From: Sipunculus nudus
Taxonomy: Eukaryota > Annelida > Sipuncula > Golfingiida > Sipunculidae
Reading direction: 5' to 3'
DNA: 64,000 bases
NCBI GenBank assembly: GCA_026874595.1
Contig: CM049309.1
Span: 74,880,426-74,944,425 of the forward strand
Notes under the pieces: generated by a model
What the model saw: only the letters and a program-made list of their open reading frames with translations
What the model was told of the DNA's origin: nothing
The model's database searches: none
In this document: positions 24,181-37,929 of the stretch, one piece after another
Layout of the letters: each line of letters starts with the position of its first letter
How positions within the stretch are numbered: position 1 is the stretch's first letter
Program-made: the position numbers and the translations under genes

Positions 24181-26329
24181 TATTTTACCTTCTCCAGTCA
24201 TTAATGATATATGATCAGCCAGACCTGTTTATATTGTATTATAATGCTCCCAGACAGGTAAACAGAGGTACACATAGTATCAACTATCTGGTCAGAGGGT
24301 GGTCAATACTAAGTCAGTCTCATTACTACAGATCAAAACTCTGCCTGCCACCTGGACATATACTTGTGTTTAGTACTACAGGGATGCAGCAGACATAAAC
24401 ATAAAATTCACAAATAAAATCAGCTGAGCTGCATGATAAAGATAATTAAATCTTTCAGCTTTAAATCTAGCCATCTGCATCTTTTTGCAAAGAAAGATAC
24501 TGAATTGAAGATTTGGAAGAGGCAGTGTTTGAGAGAGAAAAGAAGAATAGTTTCAGGCTTCTTCCCTAGAGGGCAGCACTTGCTATGTCAAATGACAACA
24601 CCATGCTGCCTGGTGTCCACTGATGGAAAATGTGTAGGAAAAAAATAACATTTCTATGGTTCAAACATACTAAAAATTATCTTTTATCGTTTTTTCTAAT
24701 AATATTAAAGGAAACCATTGTTACAGCAACTCTTTATAAGTCATGTCAGTTTCTAACGCCTCAAAAGCCATAATGTCACGGCTGTAACTAATCATTTATG
24801 TTTTACCATATCTTTCAATTCTGAGAATACCCTTGAATTGAGATTAGTCAACCTTTTTGGCTATTCTTATTTAAACATTAGCAAAATGAACCTTAATAGT
24901 TAAAATATGCAATAATAACCAAGCATGCCAGAGGTGTCTCAAAGACAACACATAGCCAAATTCTCATGTGGATTATTTTCCATTGTTTGCTTTCTTGCAA
25001 AAAACTTTTTATATTGTGTTCATATGTATACCTTAGCTTATGCCAGTAATGTGTCTGTTTTCGCTTACTGGTAATTTGAGTTTCTTTGCTTTCTGGCAAT
25101 GTGATTATTAGAGAATTTTCTGACTAGTTTTGGTTTCAGACTGTTGTACAAGTCTGATATATATTGCAGAGGAAATTGTACCTGTTGAAAAATACAATAC
25201 ACCGAGTGTGTGCATGAAAAGCCTTTTAAAATATGCTCCATGTGTGATTTCTTCACTTAATTTTTTATGTATGGATCCTTTGGTATCGCCTATTATAAGA
25301 AATCAGTGAGACCACAGGTAAAATTTCATCCTATAGTGTCATAATTGTGAACAATTTCAGGAAATATCTCTGAGTAAATCTCATTAAGTTCTTAAATGCA
25401 TGCAAGAACAGCCTGACATCACCATCTTGAAAATTATCATCATGGAAAAAATATAAAACTAGGTATGTCGTCCTAGCCTAAAGACCCCACCAGGACACCA
25501 ATCCTAACTCCTTCAGAGAATCAAACTTGACCAACTTGGGCCACAAGTGCTCTAAAACAATATCAATGAAAGGCTCTGATCTTTGCTGGAACAATGCAAT
25601 TGCCCCATGTCAATCAAAATTGTAAATAATAATTTTAATTTAAAATGTGTTATACTGACCCAAATCACCTCAGATCTTTATTGACTGTTCCCTGGGTGTT
25701 TTCCTCATCTTCTACAAAATATCACTAAAAACCTGTTCAGAATTGGTAGGGTAAGTTTTTAAAACTTTTACCAAAAAACCACACAACCCGGAGAATTAAT
25801 TTTAATTAAAAATACATAATAGTGGGACCTAAATCACCTCCAATACTAAATTAATTGTTCAGATTTTTTTGTGTAAAGCTGAAAACAAACAAACCAACCA
25901 ACCAACCAAAGGAAAAATAAAACACATCTGACAGAGTAATAATAACATTAACACCTAAATAAAGAACACTGAGTTGATGAAATTTGGCAGTGATAAAGCT
26001 CAAGATGTGGATACAGAATAATTTTTGTCTGTTTGTTTGCATTTGCCTTTGTGGATCCAGCACTGCCGAAAGGTACAACATATTTAGTATTATTACTACA
26101 CTCAAATTTCAGATTGTTTAAAATTTGAAGGTGATACTGCATTTACAAGTCATTGGCATGGTAAGCACCTTCTAATCTGACATTGTCTAGTCAGCACATA
26201 ATAGCTCGCAGTTCAGCAATTTGTATCAAATTATCATTCCCCTTATTGCAACAGGTAAGTAACTTGCATATTTATAAACTGCTTATTACGTTACTAATGT
26301 TAATGTGGAATGAGAATTTTCAATTTGAT
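24181..26329. other. Intronic non-coding DNA
   Basis: No supported exon. A small (CCAA)n-like run lies near 25893. Text near 25460-25570 ('aaagaccccaccaggacacc') may be old repeat, with no definable ends. Confidence 0.4.
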
Positions 26330-27600
26330 GTTAACTAAATTATAGACAGTTACTCATGGTCATACTGTAATTTATGGTATAAGTGAAGGTTTCCTTACTC
26401 CTAAAGTACATCAACACCAAGTTTGTATTAAACTCTTCATTCTATTTTGTATGGGGTGTGATTTTTCAACCACAACCCATGACTGGACCATTACACATGG
26501 TTGTACTGTTATTTATAATATGATGCTTTCCCCGATGCCCACTGTATTAATGCACCACTCCCTGTGTTTCTCACGGAGTGAATGAGTTTTCTGCTGCCCT
26601 CATGAAGGGACAGCTACACATTGCTTAACAATTTATAATGTAATTTAGTGCTTTCCTTGTATCTACTATAAAGCCACTATGTGATTGTGTTTCTCTTGGT
26701 GTGGGGTGAGAGTTTTCAAGTGAATCCATGGGTGGACCCCTGCATATCATTATGGTCATATCACAATTTATGACATAAATGATCAATGCTTTCCTCATGT
26801 CCCTAAGTTGAGTGCTACCAAAGGATAGAACGTTGCCTGGTGGTCAGGCATTTGACTTTTGGCCTAAAGACCCAACAAGTACTTTAGATGAAAAAATAAG
26901 AATTCTTTGCAAAATCTCTGATATCTACAATATGTTTTATGTCTAAAGAACATGATGTGACTTCTTGAATTTTACTAGCCCTGCCCACATACAACATGAA
27001 ATTCAGAGGGATTGATAAAAAAATATCAGTACATATATCCTCACTCAAGAGACAATCCTACCTACAGCCTATGGATCTTTCCCAAGAAAAAATGAATGAA
27101 GTAAAAACTGAATCATCCATAGAAAGTTATCAACTGCACACTGAAAGGACAAAGAATTATACATGGTAAAACATACTGCAGTTTATGAAATAATTTGATG
27201 TTTTCCATGTTAATGCAACAACCACATTTATGAATTGTTCATTGTGTTACTAATGGGATAAGGGTTAAAACTGTTCCCATGAGTAGACCATTATACTTAG
27301 TCATGAAGTAATTTATTATACATGTATCATTTTTTTTAAATACTAGTAAAATACAACATTTTTTCATTTTCAATATGCTGCTACTGGGGTAGGACAGTTT
27401 AAACTGCTCTAAGGACATGACAATACTGCAATTTATAGCACCATTTAATTTTTTTTTATAAAAGCACCAACCACATTCATACATTGATTAATGTGTTATT
27501 AATTATGTGATGTAAGAGGTTTTTTTGAATGGCTCCCATGAACAGACCATTTCACATGGCCATACAGCAATTGAATACATAATTTTGACCTTTGACAATG
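26330..27600. repeat. Highly diverged tandem repeats, unit about 190-200 bp
   Basis: Recurrent blocks are 'catggtcatactgtaattta', 'gatgctttccccatg'-like text, 'ttcattgtgttactaatggg' and 'cccatgagtagaccatt'. They recur near 26350, 26495, 26625, 26750, 27170, 27410 and 27555. Divergence is high and spacing irregular around 26820-27110, so this is an ancient array. The 81-codon minus-strand frame at 27239-27484 arises from it and is not considered a gene. Confidence 0.5.
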
Positions 27601-29559
27601 GTTACATTAATCAATGTAATATTCAGATTCAACTCAGTCATACAGGTGTTTAGGGCATGACTACATACAAAGCTCATCAATCAATAATTATGAGGACTGT
27701 ACAACACACACAGCTGTCTGCTCTCAGAGAAATAGAACAAATTTATTGTCACTAAAGACAGGTGATACATAGGTAAACTTGGTGGGTAATCAGTCACATA
27801 CTTTAAAATCAATACCTTTCATTGCAAATGGCAAAAATATGCATATCTTGCTGAGAAAGGGTGTATATGCACAGCAATTGAATATGTCTATATGAAAGAC
27901 TTCACATAAATTTAACCCTTTATTAATTACTTGTACATTTATTAATTATCTGACGTGTTATTTGGAATTTCAGAAAATACTGTCATTCCTTGCATTTACA
28001 CTACAGGTAAAAAGCTCACTCTATTTTCAAGGTATCTTCTTCACATTTTCAACAATTACAACAAAAATGGTTTAATTTAGAACAATTAATGATTAATTAT
28101 TAATGTAAAACTGAGAATGTTATTGAAACAGCTGTTATGTTAGGTGTGAAGCACCACCACTCTGAAGCCTAACCTACTTTTAGCCTATAGGATTTATATC
28201 TATACCTTCCAGAAGAAAGCATGACAAGTTCTAAGCAAGCAGAGTGTGACCTTACAGAATATAAACTAGTCCATATGGAGTAATAATTAATTAGACAACA
28301 AACGCTAAGTATACACACCTATCTTGTGTGGGTTGATGAATTATACACCCTGTTGAGTCTATTTACATTTATATAATATAAATCAACAGTAAATTTGTAA
28401 ACAATTACACTGTCACACTTTTTCAAAGAAGACCTGCTAGTCTGTGTACTAGATTTATAAATGCTTGATGTCCTTATAATGGCAAAGGTAAGGCAAATAT
28501 TATATATGTATTACACACTCATGTGGTGTTGATGTAAACAGAGCATTTAGATTTATAGAGAAAAAATCTTAATTATCAGCTGTAGGATGAATTCTGTGAA
28601 TTAAAGTGTAAATTAAAAATCTACTGTTACATGATAAAACAAATTAAAGATAATGAAAACACAGAGAAAAAAATGAATTTGTTATTTAAGCAATAGATCA
28701 GTAATAACTTGTTGAACCACTGAAACTTATTGAAAGGAATGAAAGATGTATCAAAATTTTTTCAGGTGGAGGCTAAAGATTGTCTGAATTATTAAAAACA
28801 GAATAAAAAATGATAACACCAACCATGGTAATTTTATGAATAGTAATCAATACTATAAGCACTAATTAAATGCTAAAATGACAAGGTTTCTGGACGGTTT
28901 GTATCAGAAAAAATTTTGACATAGTATTTAAAGAAAAATATATCATGAACATGTACAGATTGAAAATGTCAAAGTAGTCATCTGTTAAGCAAATATAAAT
29001 CACAATCAAGTAAGTTCTGACAAATACAATGACCTGCCAGTATATATTGCACATGTCTGATTGTGTTGTTATTAGAACAAGATTTATTTGTTAACTACTG
29101 AATATGCAGTTATCACACATCAGCAAATTTTCCATACACCAACTGTAATGGTAAAAAAAAAAAAACTCTAAAAACAACCATTTATAGTCATAGTTTTATC
29201 ATACGTCTGACAGACCCTAACATAATTCAGAGAACTTTTTCTGGTTTAAATCCATAATATTACAGAGACTGAATACAAATGGTAAAATCTCCCTGGTGAT
29301 GGCTTCAATTTATGACCTTAGGGAATATAAAAATGTTCATTAGAGGTTACTTTTTTATGCAAGCACTATAAAGATTAGGGTTAATTTTAATTTCAGGAAA
29401 CTTAGTGACAAGTCTAATTCTGGTGCCAAAATAGCACAAATTTATATGGACTCATATGGATCTGGAATCATTTTCTCTTAATCATTAAATATCTTATCAA
29501 CACGTTTTGTGTACTCATGAAATAAGGTCTACCCAGTCAGATATTAGGATATCCAACAA
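27601..29559. other. Intronic non-coding DNA, no feature seen
   Basis: Very AT-rich. An A-run (A13) lies near 29153-29165. No exon or element end could be supported. Confidence 0.45.
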
Positions 29560-30160
29560 AACACTGACCAAAGTTCAAATCCATTTGGGTGTCCACTCTG
29601 AAATGCTTAAAAAGAAAGGGGTAGGGTATGGAGAGGCAAGGATAGGATAAGGTGTCACTCTGATATGAGGGAATCAATGGTAGAACTGGGTATCCACCCT
29701 GACATGAAGGGAGTGACAAGGGAAGAAGACAAGGGAAAGGTAGTGTCCCACCTGACATATAGGGGGGGGGGGCAAGGGATGGATAGGGTGTCCATCCTGA
29801 CATAAAGGTTGTAAAGGAAGGATGGGGTGTCCAAGGATATGATGGCCGTTAAAGGTAGTATGGGGTGTCCTTCTTAATTCATATGAAGGAAGGGGGCAAG
29901 ATTAAAAGTTATCCAAACTGATTGATAGAAAGGAGGGGATTTGACAAGGGTAGAATTGGGCATTCACACAGGGAAGCATATAATAGAAGGGGTCCAGAGA
30001 AAAATAGTGAGCCTATCCTGACATATGCCTACCGGGCAAAAAGGGAAGGGGTTAAGGGTAGGGTTTGGGGAAGAGGGTCTACCCTGATACGAAGAAGGTT
30101 AGGGGCAAGAGAAGGATGGGTTACATGTTTGTCCTAACCAGAAAGGGCAGGGTGAAGATA
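29560..30160 (+). repeat. Purine-rich minisatellite, unit about 55-60 bp
   Basis: Repeats of the pattern 'ggtgtccaccctgacatgaa' plus 'gggagtgacaagggaagg' run across about 600 bp, with a G10 run near 29762-29771. The plus strand is strongly G+A-biased. The overlapping 62-88-codon frames are repeat-derived. Such asymmetry can favour unusual DNA structure, but none is shown. Confidence 0.7.
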
Positions 30161-30323
30161 AGATTGGTTTTCTGCAATGACATGATTGAGGGATGCATTT
30201 CATGGGACTCGCTATACCATCTTCTATTCATATTCCTTCTTGCATCCTTGACTTAATCATACAAATATTCAAAATAACACATTACATCTGAAACACAAAA
30301 GATTTGTTCTGTATATAAATATT

Positions 30324-33300
30324 AACAAGTGGCCAATGGGCCATGACACTCACCTAAATCTGACTGGGTGGTAATTTCTTTTATTAATATTATTTATTGT
30401 CTGTTATAATAGCCATTGGCCAATGTTACTATGTTGAAAAATGGACAGAAAATAAAAATTTCAGGATTCATAGGAGACCTGCCAAGGGCCCCCCTGGATT
30501 TCACAATAGATGGTTCCAAGGAAAATGGATACAATTTGTAATCTGTCTGTCTTGGTGCTCAAAATCATGTTTCTGGTCCATAGCTCACAAAATATTATTC
30601 ACCATGACCCAATATCAGGTTTCCAAGGAGAACTTCCAAGGACTTCCCTGAATGTCATGTTAGAAGAGTCATTGGCTACTCCATGCAATTTGTGCTCTAT
30701 TTGACTGCTCAAAATAATGCTTCTGCAGCTTGCAGAATATAGGTCACCATAACCTAATTTTGAATTTCAAAGGAGATTTGCCCAGTACCCAGGCCTAATG
30801 CATACAATTTGTATACATCTGACATTAAATGTACTCAAATCATGTTTTGGCCTGTCACATGCAGGTTTTCAGTGGGATTTGTCAAGATCTCCCTGGATGT
30901 TGTGTTGGAAGATACAATTGGTGTCCTATCTGACTGTATTTGACTTGTATTATTAGTTTTAATTCCTATTTTTATGATTTAAAGAAGACTTGCCAAAGAC
31001 CTTTCTGGACTTTTGATATAAGGTTCAAAGGAAAACAGATACAATTTGTACCTTGTCTGTCTGGATACTCAAATTCAGATTTTTTTTTGCTCAAAGGGCA
31101 CAGAATATAGCCTGTGCACCAAGACATAATTTCTGGTTTCCAAAGAGATTTGCCTATAACCTCTCTTGATGTTGCTTTAGAAAATTCTAAGCCCAATGCA
31201 TACAATTGGTGCCTATCTGATATTTAGGGTGCTCATATGACACATTTTCCTTGCAGGTTGCAGAATATAGGTCACAGTAACCTAATTTCATGTTTCAAAG
31301 AACATTTGCCTGGGAACTCCCTGAATGTTATGTTAGAATATTCTAGGCCTAATGGATACTATGTGCTCAAAATCATTTTTCCTGCCTAAGTTGCAAAATA
31401 TTGGTCACCATGACTTAATTTAAGGTTTCCTAAGAGATGTGCCTAGAACCTCCTTGGCTTTTCTGGACTTAACAGACATGATTTTTGGCTATCTGACATT
31501 AATGGTGGTCATATAACATCTTTTTCCTAAAGGTTGCAGAATATAGGTCACCATGATCTAATTTCATGTTTCCAAAGCCTAGGACCAACCAGGATGTCAT
31601 GATAGAAGATTCTAGGTCTAATGGATACAATTTGTACCCAGTTAGACTGTCTGGGTGCTCAAAATCATGTTTTCGGTTCATTGATGCAAAATATAGGTTT
31701 CAGTGACGTAATTTTAGGTTTCCTAGGACATTTGCCTGGGAACTCCCTGAATGTTATGTTAGAGGATTCTAAACCTAATGGATACAATTTGAGCCTTGTC
31801 TAACTGCCTCAGTGCTCAAAACCATTTTTCAGCCTAAAGGTCATAGAACATAGGTCACCATGACCTCATTTCAGGTTTCCAAGGACATTTGCCAAGGACA
31901 TCTCAGAATGTTACATTAGAAGATTCTAGGACTAACAGATACTATGTTACACTGGCCCAATGAAACAGCTCTGACAGAGATATCAATTGGCTCTCACTGT
32001 GTTGCACTTAGTGCCGGTACTGCTACCACGCGGCAATTTACATAACTTATTACTACTCTCTGACCCTGTTATTTCATCCACTGGTAAGCTTGGGCCTTTC
32101 TGGACAGTCAGCGCCACACATCACCAGCCTCACTGAACTAAGGTCTTTCCCAGTGACGTAAGGAGTAATTATAGTGGTCTTTCCCAGAATCTTTTTCAAA
32201 TCCAATAAGGTTAATTCAGTAACCACATACTGTAGGCTTCCAGCTTGCTTATCACAGCAGGCCAGTTTAAAATGTGTCTCCAGCTCAGCCAATCAGCGTG
32301 AGATATTCAGGTCCACACACGACGAACGCAGTCAAACTGTAATTCATGTACAGACTGACTGAAATGATCACGACGTTCAGCGTGTTGGCAACTTACCAGT
32401 AGCAAGACTTTCATGTGTAACTTGAACACTAACAGATACACAGTACAAAATGGATGCGACATTGTCTACAACGCACTTAAATTTGGCCCATGGATCATAT
32501 GTTTCAACAGCATAGATATATCATAGGACACAAAGGTCCATGTATGGACTTTCTGAAAACATGCATGATTTCAGTGCGAATGTTACCAAGCGAGTTGAGC
32601 TGTCTATTGCCGATGGGATGCTGTTAGCCTCCTCATAGCAACAATGCCATTCACAGGAGGCGTGACGGCCTGAAATGCAAATGCGAGGGAATCGTCAGGA
32701 GCCTTGTGACACCTTCATATGCAAATATCAGGGATTCAACATACAGACTTTACGGGGCTTTAGTGATAAAAGCTAGAACTGAGTTATGTTGCGTCTATTG
32801 GTACATGGCATCACGTTTCATTTGAAGCATTTTAGCAGTAAACATCAATACACTAAAGCCCAGGTGGTGCTTATTCTATGTGTGCCCTGTCTTGACTTTC
32901 TGGGTTCTAAAAATCATGTTTTGGGCCAGTAGGTCACAAAATACAGGTCACCATGACCTAATTTCTGGTTTCCAAGGAGATTTGCCTAGAACCTCCCACA
33001 ATATTGTGTAAGAAGATTCCAGGCCTAACAGATTCAATTTGTCCTCATCTGACATTCAGGGTGTTGTTCATTTGACATCTTTTTCTATAGGTTGCAGAAT
33101 AAAGGTTACAGTGACTTCAGGTTTCAGGTTAACAATTAAGGACATTTGTCTAGGACCTCCCTAAATGTCATGTTGCAGGATTCTAGGCCTAATAGATACA
33201 ATTTGCTTCCTGTCTGACTGTTTGGGTGCTCAAAATCATGTATTCAGCCCATAGGTCACAAAATATAGATCACCATGGCCTAATTTCAGGTTTCCAAAGA

Positions 33301-33453
33301 GATTTGCCTAGGACCTCCCTGGATAACGGTAAGAATTTCTTAGATCTAACTGTAACGATTTGTGCCAAGTTAACAACAGGATGGCCAGACATACTCCTGA
33401 CAATTAAAGGGTGACCACTTTAGCTCAGATGACTTACTATCAACTGAGCTAAA
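30324..33453 (+). mobile_element. Family A Helentron/HINE-like element, expanded copy with about 12 internal units
   Basis: The left end AACAAGTGGCCAATGGGCC is a variant of the family's palindromic start. The right end is the perfect hairpin TAGCTCAG...CTGAGCTA at 33421-33451. In between are roughly a dozen units of about 140-170 bp with 'ggtcaccatgacctaatttc', 'aggtttccaaggagatttgc' and 'agattctaggcctaatgg'. Examples are near 30598, 30744, 31268, 31400, 31546, 31693, 31852, 32945, 33101 and 33268. The repeat is interrupted at 31947-32880 by unrelated sequence. The 60-84-codon frames here all come from the repeat unit. Unit length fits the 150-160-bp core repeats described for pearl-type HINEs of molluscs. 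Confidence 0.65.
31947..32880. other. Non-repetitive, CpG-richer block inserted in the family A element
   Basis: A 934-bp stretch unlike the surrounding repeat units. Repeat text stops at 'gatactatg' and resumes after 'attctatg', so CTATG at 31942-31946 and 32876-32880 may be a 5-bp target duplication. It lacks obvious inverted ends. It holds a minus-strand open frame (32074-32292, ending ...MCGADCPERPKLTSG-stop). It also has two octamers ATGCAAAT (near 32675 and 32718) and an RFX half-site-like CATAGCAAC (near 32635). It may be captured host sequence or a separate small transposon; neither is shown. Confidence 0.45.
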
Positions 33454-36400
33454 TATACTATTTAAATTCTTATGCCATTATCCAGAAGAATCTGGTTGTC
33501 CAGTGTAGCACAAACTAATATGTATAAGATTTCACCCATTTTCACTCACAGCAAAGGTTAACTATTCCTGGCAGTTCATATTTGTCGGATCATACAGATA
33601 ACCGACTGCCAACTGCAAATGTTACAAATCAATTGCAGTTTGACACTGGATACAGTTCTTTATGGCGGGGACCCAGTGACAAATTTCCATTTTAAATGAT
33701 TTCTTTTAAAACAGAAAGAGGGCTTTTCATATCTAGTCACTGATGGCCTATTTTTGTCACTTGCCAAACAAAAACATTTAATAAAATAGTTTCCATCATA
33801 GCCATAAAACTCAATCATTTTTATATCATTTCATGAATTATATGATATCTTTTTAATTTACGAGCACTGATGTGTTTCCTATCTGAGTGAGACTGGTGTT
33901 CTGCTGCCAGTCAATACCAAGCACTGTATACCATGATGATACCTCACAGCACAAGACCTATATACCTGTCATAATATTGTACATTTATGTGTTTTATCAC
34001 TGAGCTAATATACCTGTGTAATACTGATATCAGCCACACTTGATCAGTCAAGCATGGGGGGACAGTAGATCCAAGGTTTGTTTTGGTGCAGTGGCAGGCA
34101 TAAAAATAGCTGCCTCAGGAAACAGTGTACAGCTCACCTAAACCAGGTAGCGGAGATGAATCTCGTTAATATCCCTTCAGGTAAGAGAGTGTAATCCACA
34201 ACTAGACTGTTCTAATGCTCCATTGTGTGTTTTTCACTTCAACTGACAAGAGTGCACACACATGCCTGATGAATTTACACACCTGATTTTATTGGGAAAT
34301 GCCCCACACCAAGCCACGAGGGACCTCAGGATCGATAGGTGACATCATCAATTAATTATTGATCCGTTTCCATACGCGTTTTCCCACTGAGTAACCTGGC
34401 CAGCTGTCTAAACCTAAGTGGTCATGGTTGGCATAGCAATATCTTGGAAATCCATGAATATGCAAATCATGTATGTCACAGAACTACATACATCTCAGTC
34501 AACTGCTTTATTTGCACTGCAGTATTTACATGGTGAGCATTGACTATGCATAACAAGAGTATGGTCTCCTCTTCATTACATGTTGCATTCTCAGTACCTC
34601 TCTGTGGTGATATACACTCCACCCCTATGTGTAGTCAGGGAACCATGCATTCTACTCTTCATCATAGACTTAGCTTCTATTGCCTTACCCACATGTCAGC
34701 CTATTATATCTATCAATGTCCTGATGGTCACGATGTATACAAACAATTGACAGATGTGATACCTATGTCCATTTGGTCTGTCCTGTTGCTTGATGTCTCC
34801 ATCTGTGCATGCACATTTAACTAAATATCAAATGACTTGCACAAAGCAGAAAAATTTCCTTGACCATAATATTGTTCTCAGTAAAATAACATACAAAAAA
34901 TTCAGGTGGGGTAATAAATAACATCTAGAAAACTTTTTAAAGTTATTGAAAAAGATCTGACACTAATATGAAAGAAGTAAGGCTAAATTTTAAAAGCGCA
35001 GATGAACTTCCTACACAGGGATATTGTAATACTTTGCCTAACAGTCAGTTTAAATGACCAACATGAGAAAGACAGGAACTACTCACGAGACTGCAGACAG
35101 TACTTTCAAAATGATGTATTTGTATACAGCCTAAGGCTTTTAGATAATATGTTGGAATTTACTTCCCTGGAAGATTTTACACTCAATCCATTATTGATAA
35201 AACCAATGACAAATGATAAATCATGATAAACCTTTTCTAACTACCATGAACTCAACAGATCTGATAACATTTATCTGCAGGAGGGCATATGGCCAAGATA
35301 ATCCATCAAGATTTAAAAAGTGACATGTACATATATTATGATCTAAATTAACTGAGTGTTAATTAATCAGCAAAATCAGTGAAAGTGTCCATAATTCTCA
35401 TTTTGGACTCTCTCGTTCACTCAAAGGTGCAGTATTCAAATGTAGTACTTACATGTTAGAATGTGCAAATCATTATACATGAAAAGAGACTTCCAATGTC
35501 ATGTAACCATAAAAGTGTGCATGTCAAGTGGGAAACAGAAAGATTAATGGAGTCTACTAGAATAGACTAAGTTGATCATCAGTAATTGGCTACAGCTAAG
35601 ATAAATAAAGATCTTATCACATTCCTGGAGTGTTTGTAAGACCTGCAGTTCTAGTTAATTACCTCTCACACATATTTAACACTCTGACAAAGCTGACAGT
35701 TCAATACTCATACAGAACACTTCTTAGTCTAATAAAAGGTTCCTACCAATTTGTGTACTACATTTTAAAGACCTTTTCATGCTTTCACACCAACATAAAT
35801 CTGAATTTTCTTACACACAGCAATTATTTTTTAATCACCATATTCATATATAAGACTTGTCTACCACATTTATGAGATAGTTGTAAATAACTTAAATGGG
35901 CCCAATTACCTATAAAGCATGTTGAATTAACACAAAAAATAGCGTTTTCTCTTTGAAATATATTGGTACCAGCCAAAGTTTTCCCCTGAAACTGTTGGCT
36001 TATTCCTGTACATGTTATCTGTCAAACATGAGCAAAATCAGACCTCCGGCCACACAGCCTTATTTTTGTAAACAGACACATGTGGACTGTGTAAAAAAAT
36101 ACGCAAAACTATAACAAGGTGTTAAATAGCTCAATGGGAGGTACTGAGACCAATTAATGGGACAGTTTTGCCTGGAAACTTTTGTATAAAACAAGCGTGA
36201 AGTGGAAGTGTGACAGAAAAAGTATAATATTGGTCTTGATTACGTCCCTATAACCTGATTGGTACTGGTGAATGGTGATTGGAAATGGTACCATTCTCTC
36301 TGAATCCAATCTTTTTCACATTCTAGGTAGAAAACTAGAACCACAGAAATACTGGTCATTGCAATTTTCTATCTATATTGGATTTCTCTTTAAAATATTG

Positions 36401-37845
36401 AAAAGCATTGGAAAAATATTGCACAATATGGTTTCTAAATTTTAATAGGAGACATAGTCCAGATCAAGGTATCCCTCAATCCTAAAACCAAATATTCATG
36501 AATACATATATCACAGATTTAATTAAACAGTAAATAATCTGAATAAACCAAATTGTAAAGGGATTTGGAGCAATAGCACCAAAATGCAGATTGTATGTCT
36601 ATTGGACTAATACACTGAAACTCCTTCAATGGAAAGAGTGCTTTAATAATGTCACCTGTTCATCTGCTCCATTGCTTTGCTTGTGAAACAGAAGTTTAAT
36701 TGGGATGGAGAGAGGCAATTGGGATTGATATGGGACGAACTTTACCTGGAGAAACAGCTGGATCCTGATTTAAATGGGCTTTATCTGATACCAGGACCAA
36801 GTATCCCTGGACATTTTGCACAAAATCTGATCTTAACTTTTTTTATGTATCTACTTTATAACTGATGGTTGTGCCACTCAACCACTATCAAGAAACTCCT
36901 CTGTGGCCATGTCTCAGAAACATCCACTTTTGTCTTGAAATGTTGAGAACGATGCCAAATGTGTCATTAAGGGGTAATCTTCCAAACATTCAGATTCATC
37001 CTGAGAAATCTGACATTATTTCATGAGATTAAAAGTTTTATCATACTGCCATCTATCAGGAGGTTTTTCTATCTATCAGCTTGGTCCTTGAAAACCCAGC
37101 CAGATACGACCAAAGGAAAACCCTGCCTGAACAAAGTCCAGAGGAACTGTCTCAAATCAAGAATGGATATACAACTGGTAATACTTATTCCAATAACCAA
37201 CAAAAAAAAATGGGAAGATAAAACTGAATTACCTACATCATGTGTTTAATAAATTGGTATGGTGCAGTTCATTATCTGGGAATCGAAAATGGTGAATGGT
37301 TTTTGGTTCCAGTTCAAGTTTTCAAGTGAATTTCTTCATGGTAACCTCATGCAGCCATATGTTCAGACAAAAAAGCCTCTATCTTTCCTCAAAAGGAACT
37401 GTTTGGTGTGGAAACCCCATAGGCATAAGTGGTAATGATTTTTGTAACAAATGGTTTTATTACACAAAACAATGTTTTTAATAAATACATGTGAGCTGTG
37501 GTGTGTATTTCCTCAAATATACCAGTATCTGAAGTTTCCTTATTTGGTTTCAAACACATTATTACATAACCAGCATACAAAACCTCCTTATTGTGAAAAG
37601 GATTTGTATTAAAAAAAATTAAGAGGATATAAAACATAACTTACATGTTCACAGTCAGTAATTAGACATACCATGTGTTTCCCAGCTGCAGATAGCAAAT
37701 TTGTACAATACCTGCAGGTAGACAGGTTGGGAGGCCACACCCAATAGGTCAAAGTTCATTTTATTATAAGAGGCTTTTGAACTGAATGGGCCTCACTTGA
37801 AAACAAAACATCAGAAGGCCACTTTGTGTGACTGGCATTGACATA

Positions 37846-37849
<4 letters not shown>
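33454..37849. other. Intronic non-coding DNA, no feature seen
   Basis: Several 60-94-codon frames occur on the plus strand (for example 34540-34824), without credible splice sites or recognisable domains. No repeat array or element ends found. Confidence 0.4.
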
Positions 37850-37890
<41 letters not shown>

Positions 37891-37929
37891 AGAGAGAGAG
37901 AGAAAAAGAAAGAGAGAGAGAAAGAGAAG
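37850..37929 (+). repeat. (GA)n microsatellite
   Basis: About 80 bp of GA dinucleotides, pure over the first 33 bp and then interrupted by AAAG variants. Intronic relative to the minus-strand gene, where it reads (TC)n. Likely to vary in length between individuals. Confidence 0.95.

Noticed and set aside
26820-26890. A tRNA-like 'gcctggtggtcaggcatttgact' stretch
   Set aside because: No B box in the right place and no cloverleaf. May be an old SINE head, but unsupported.
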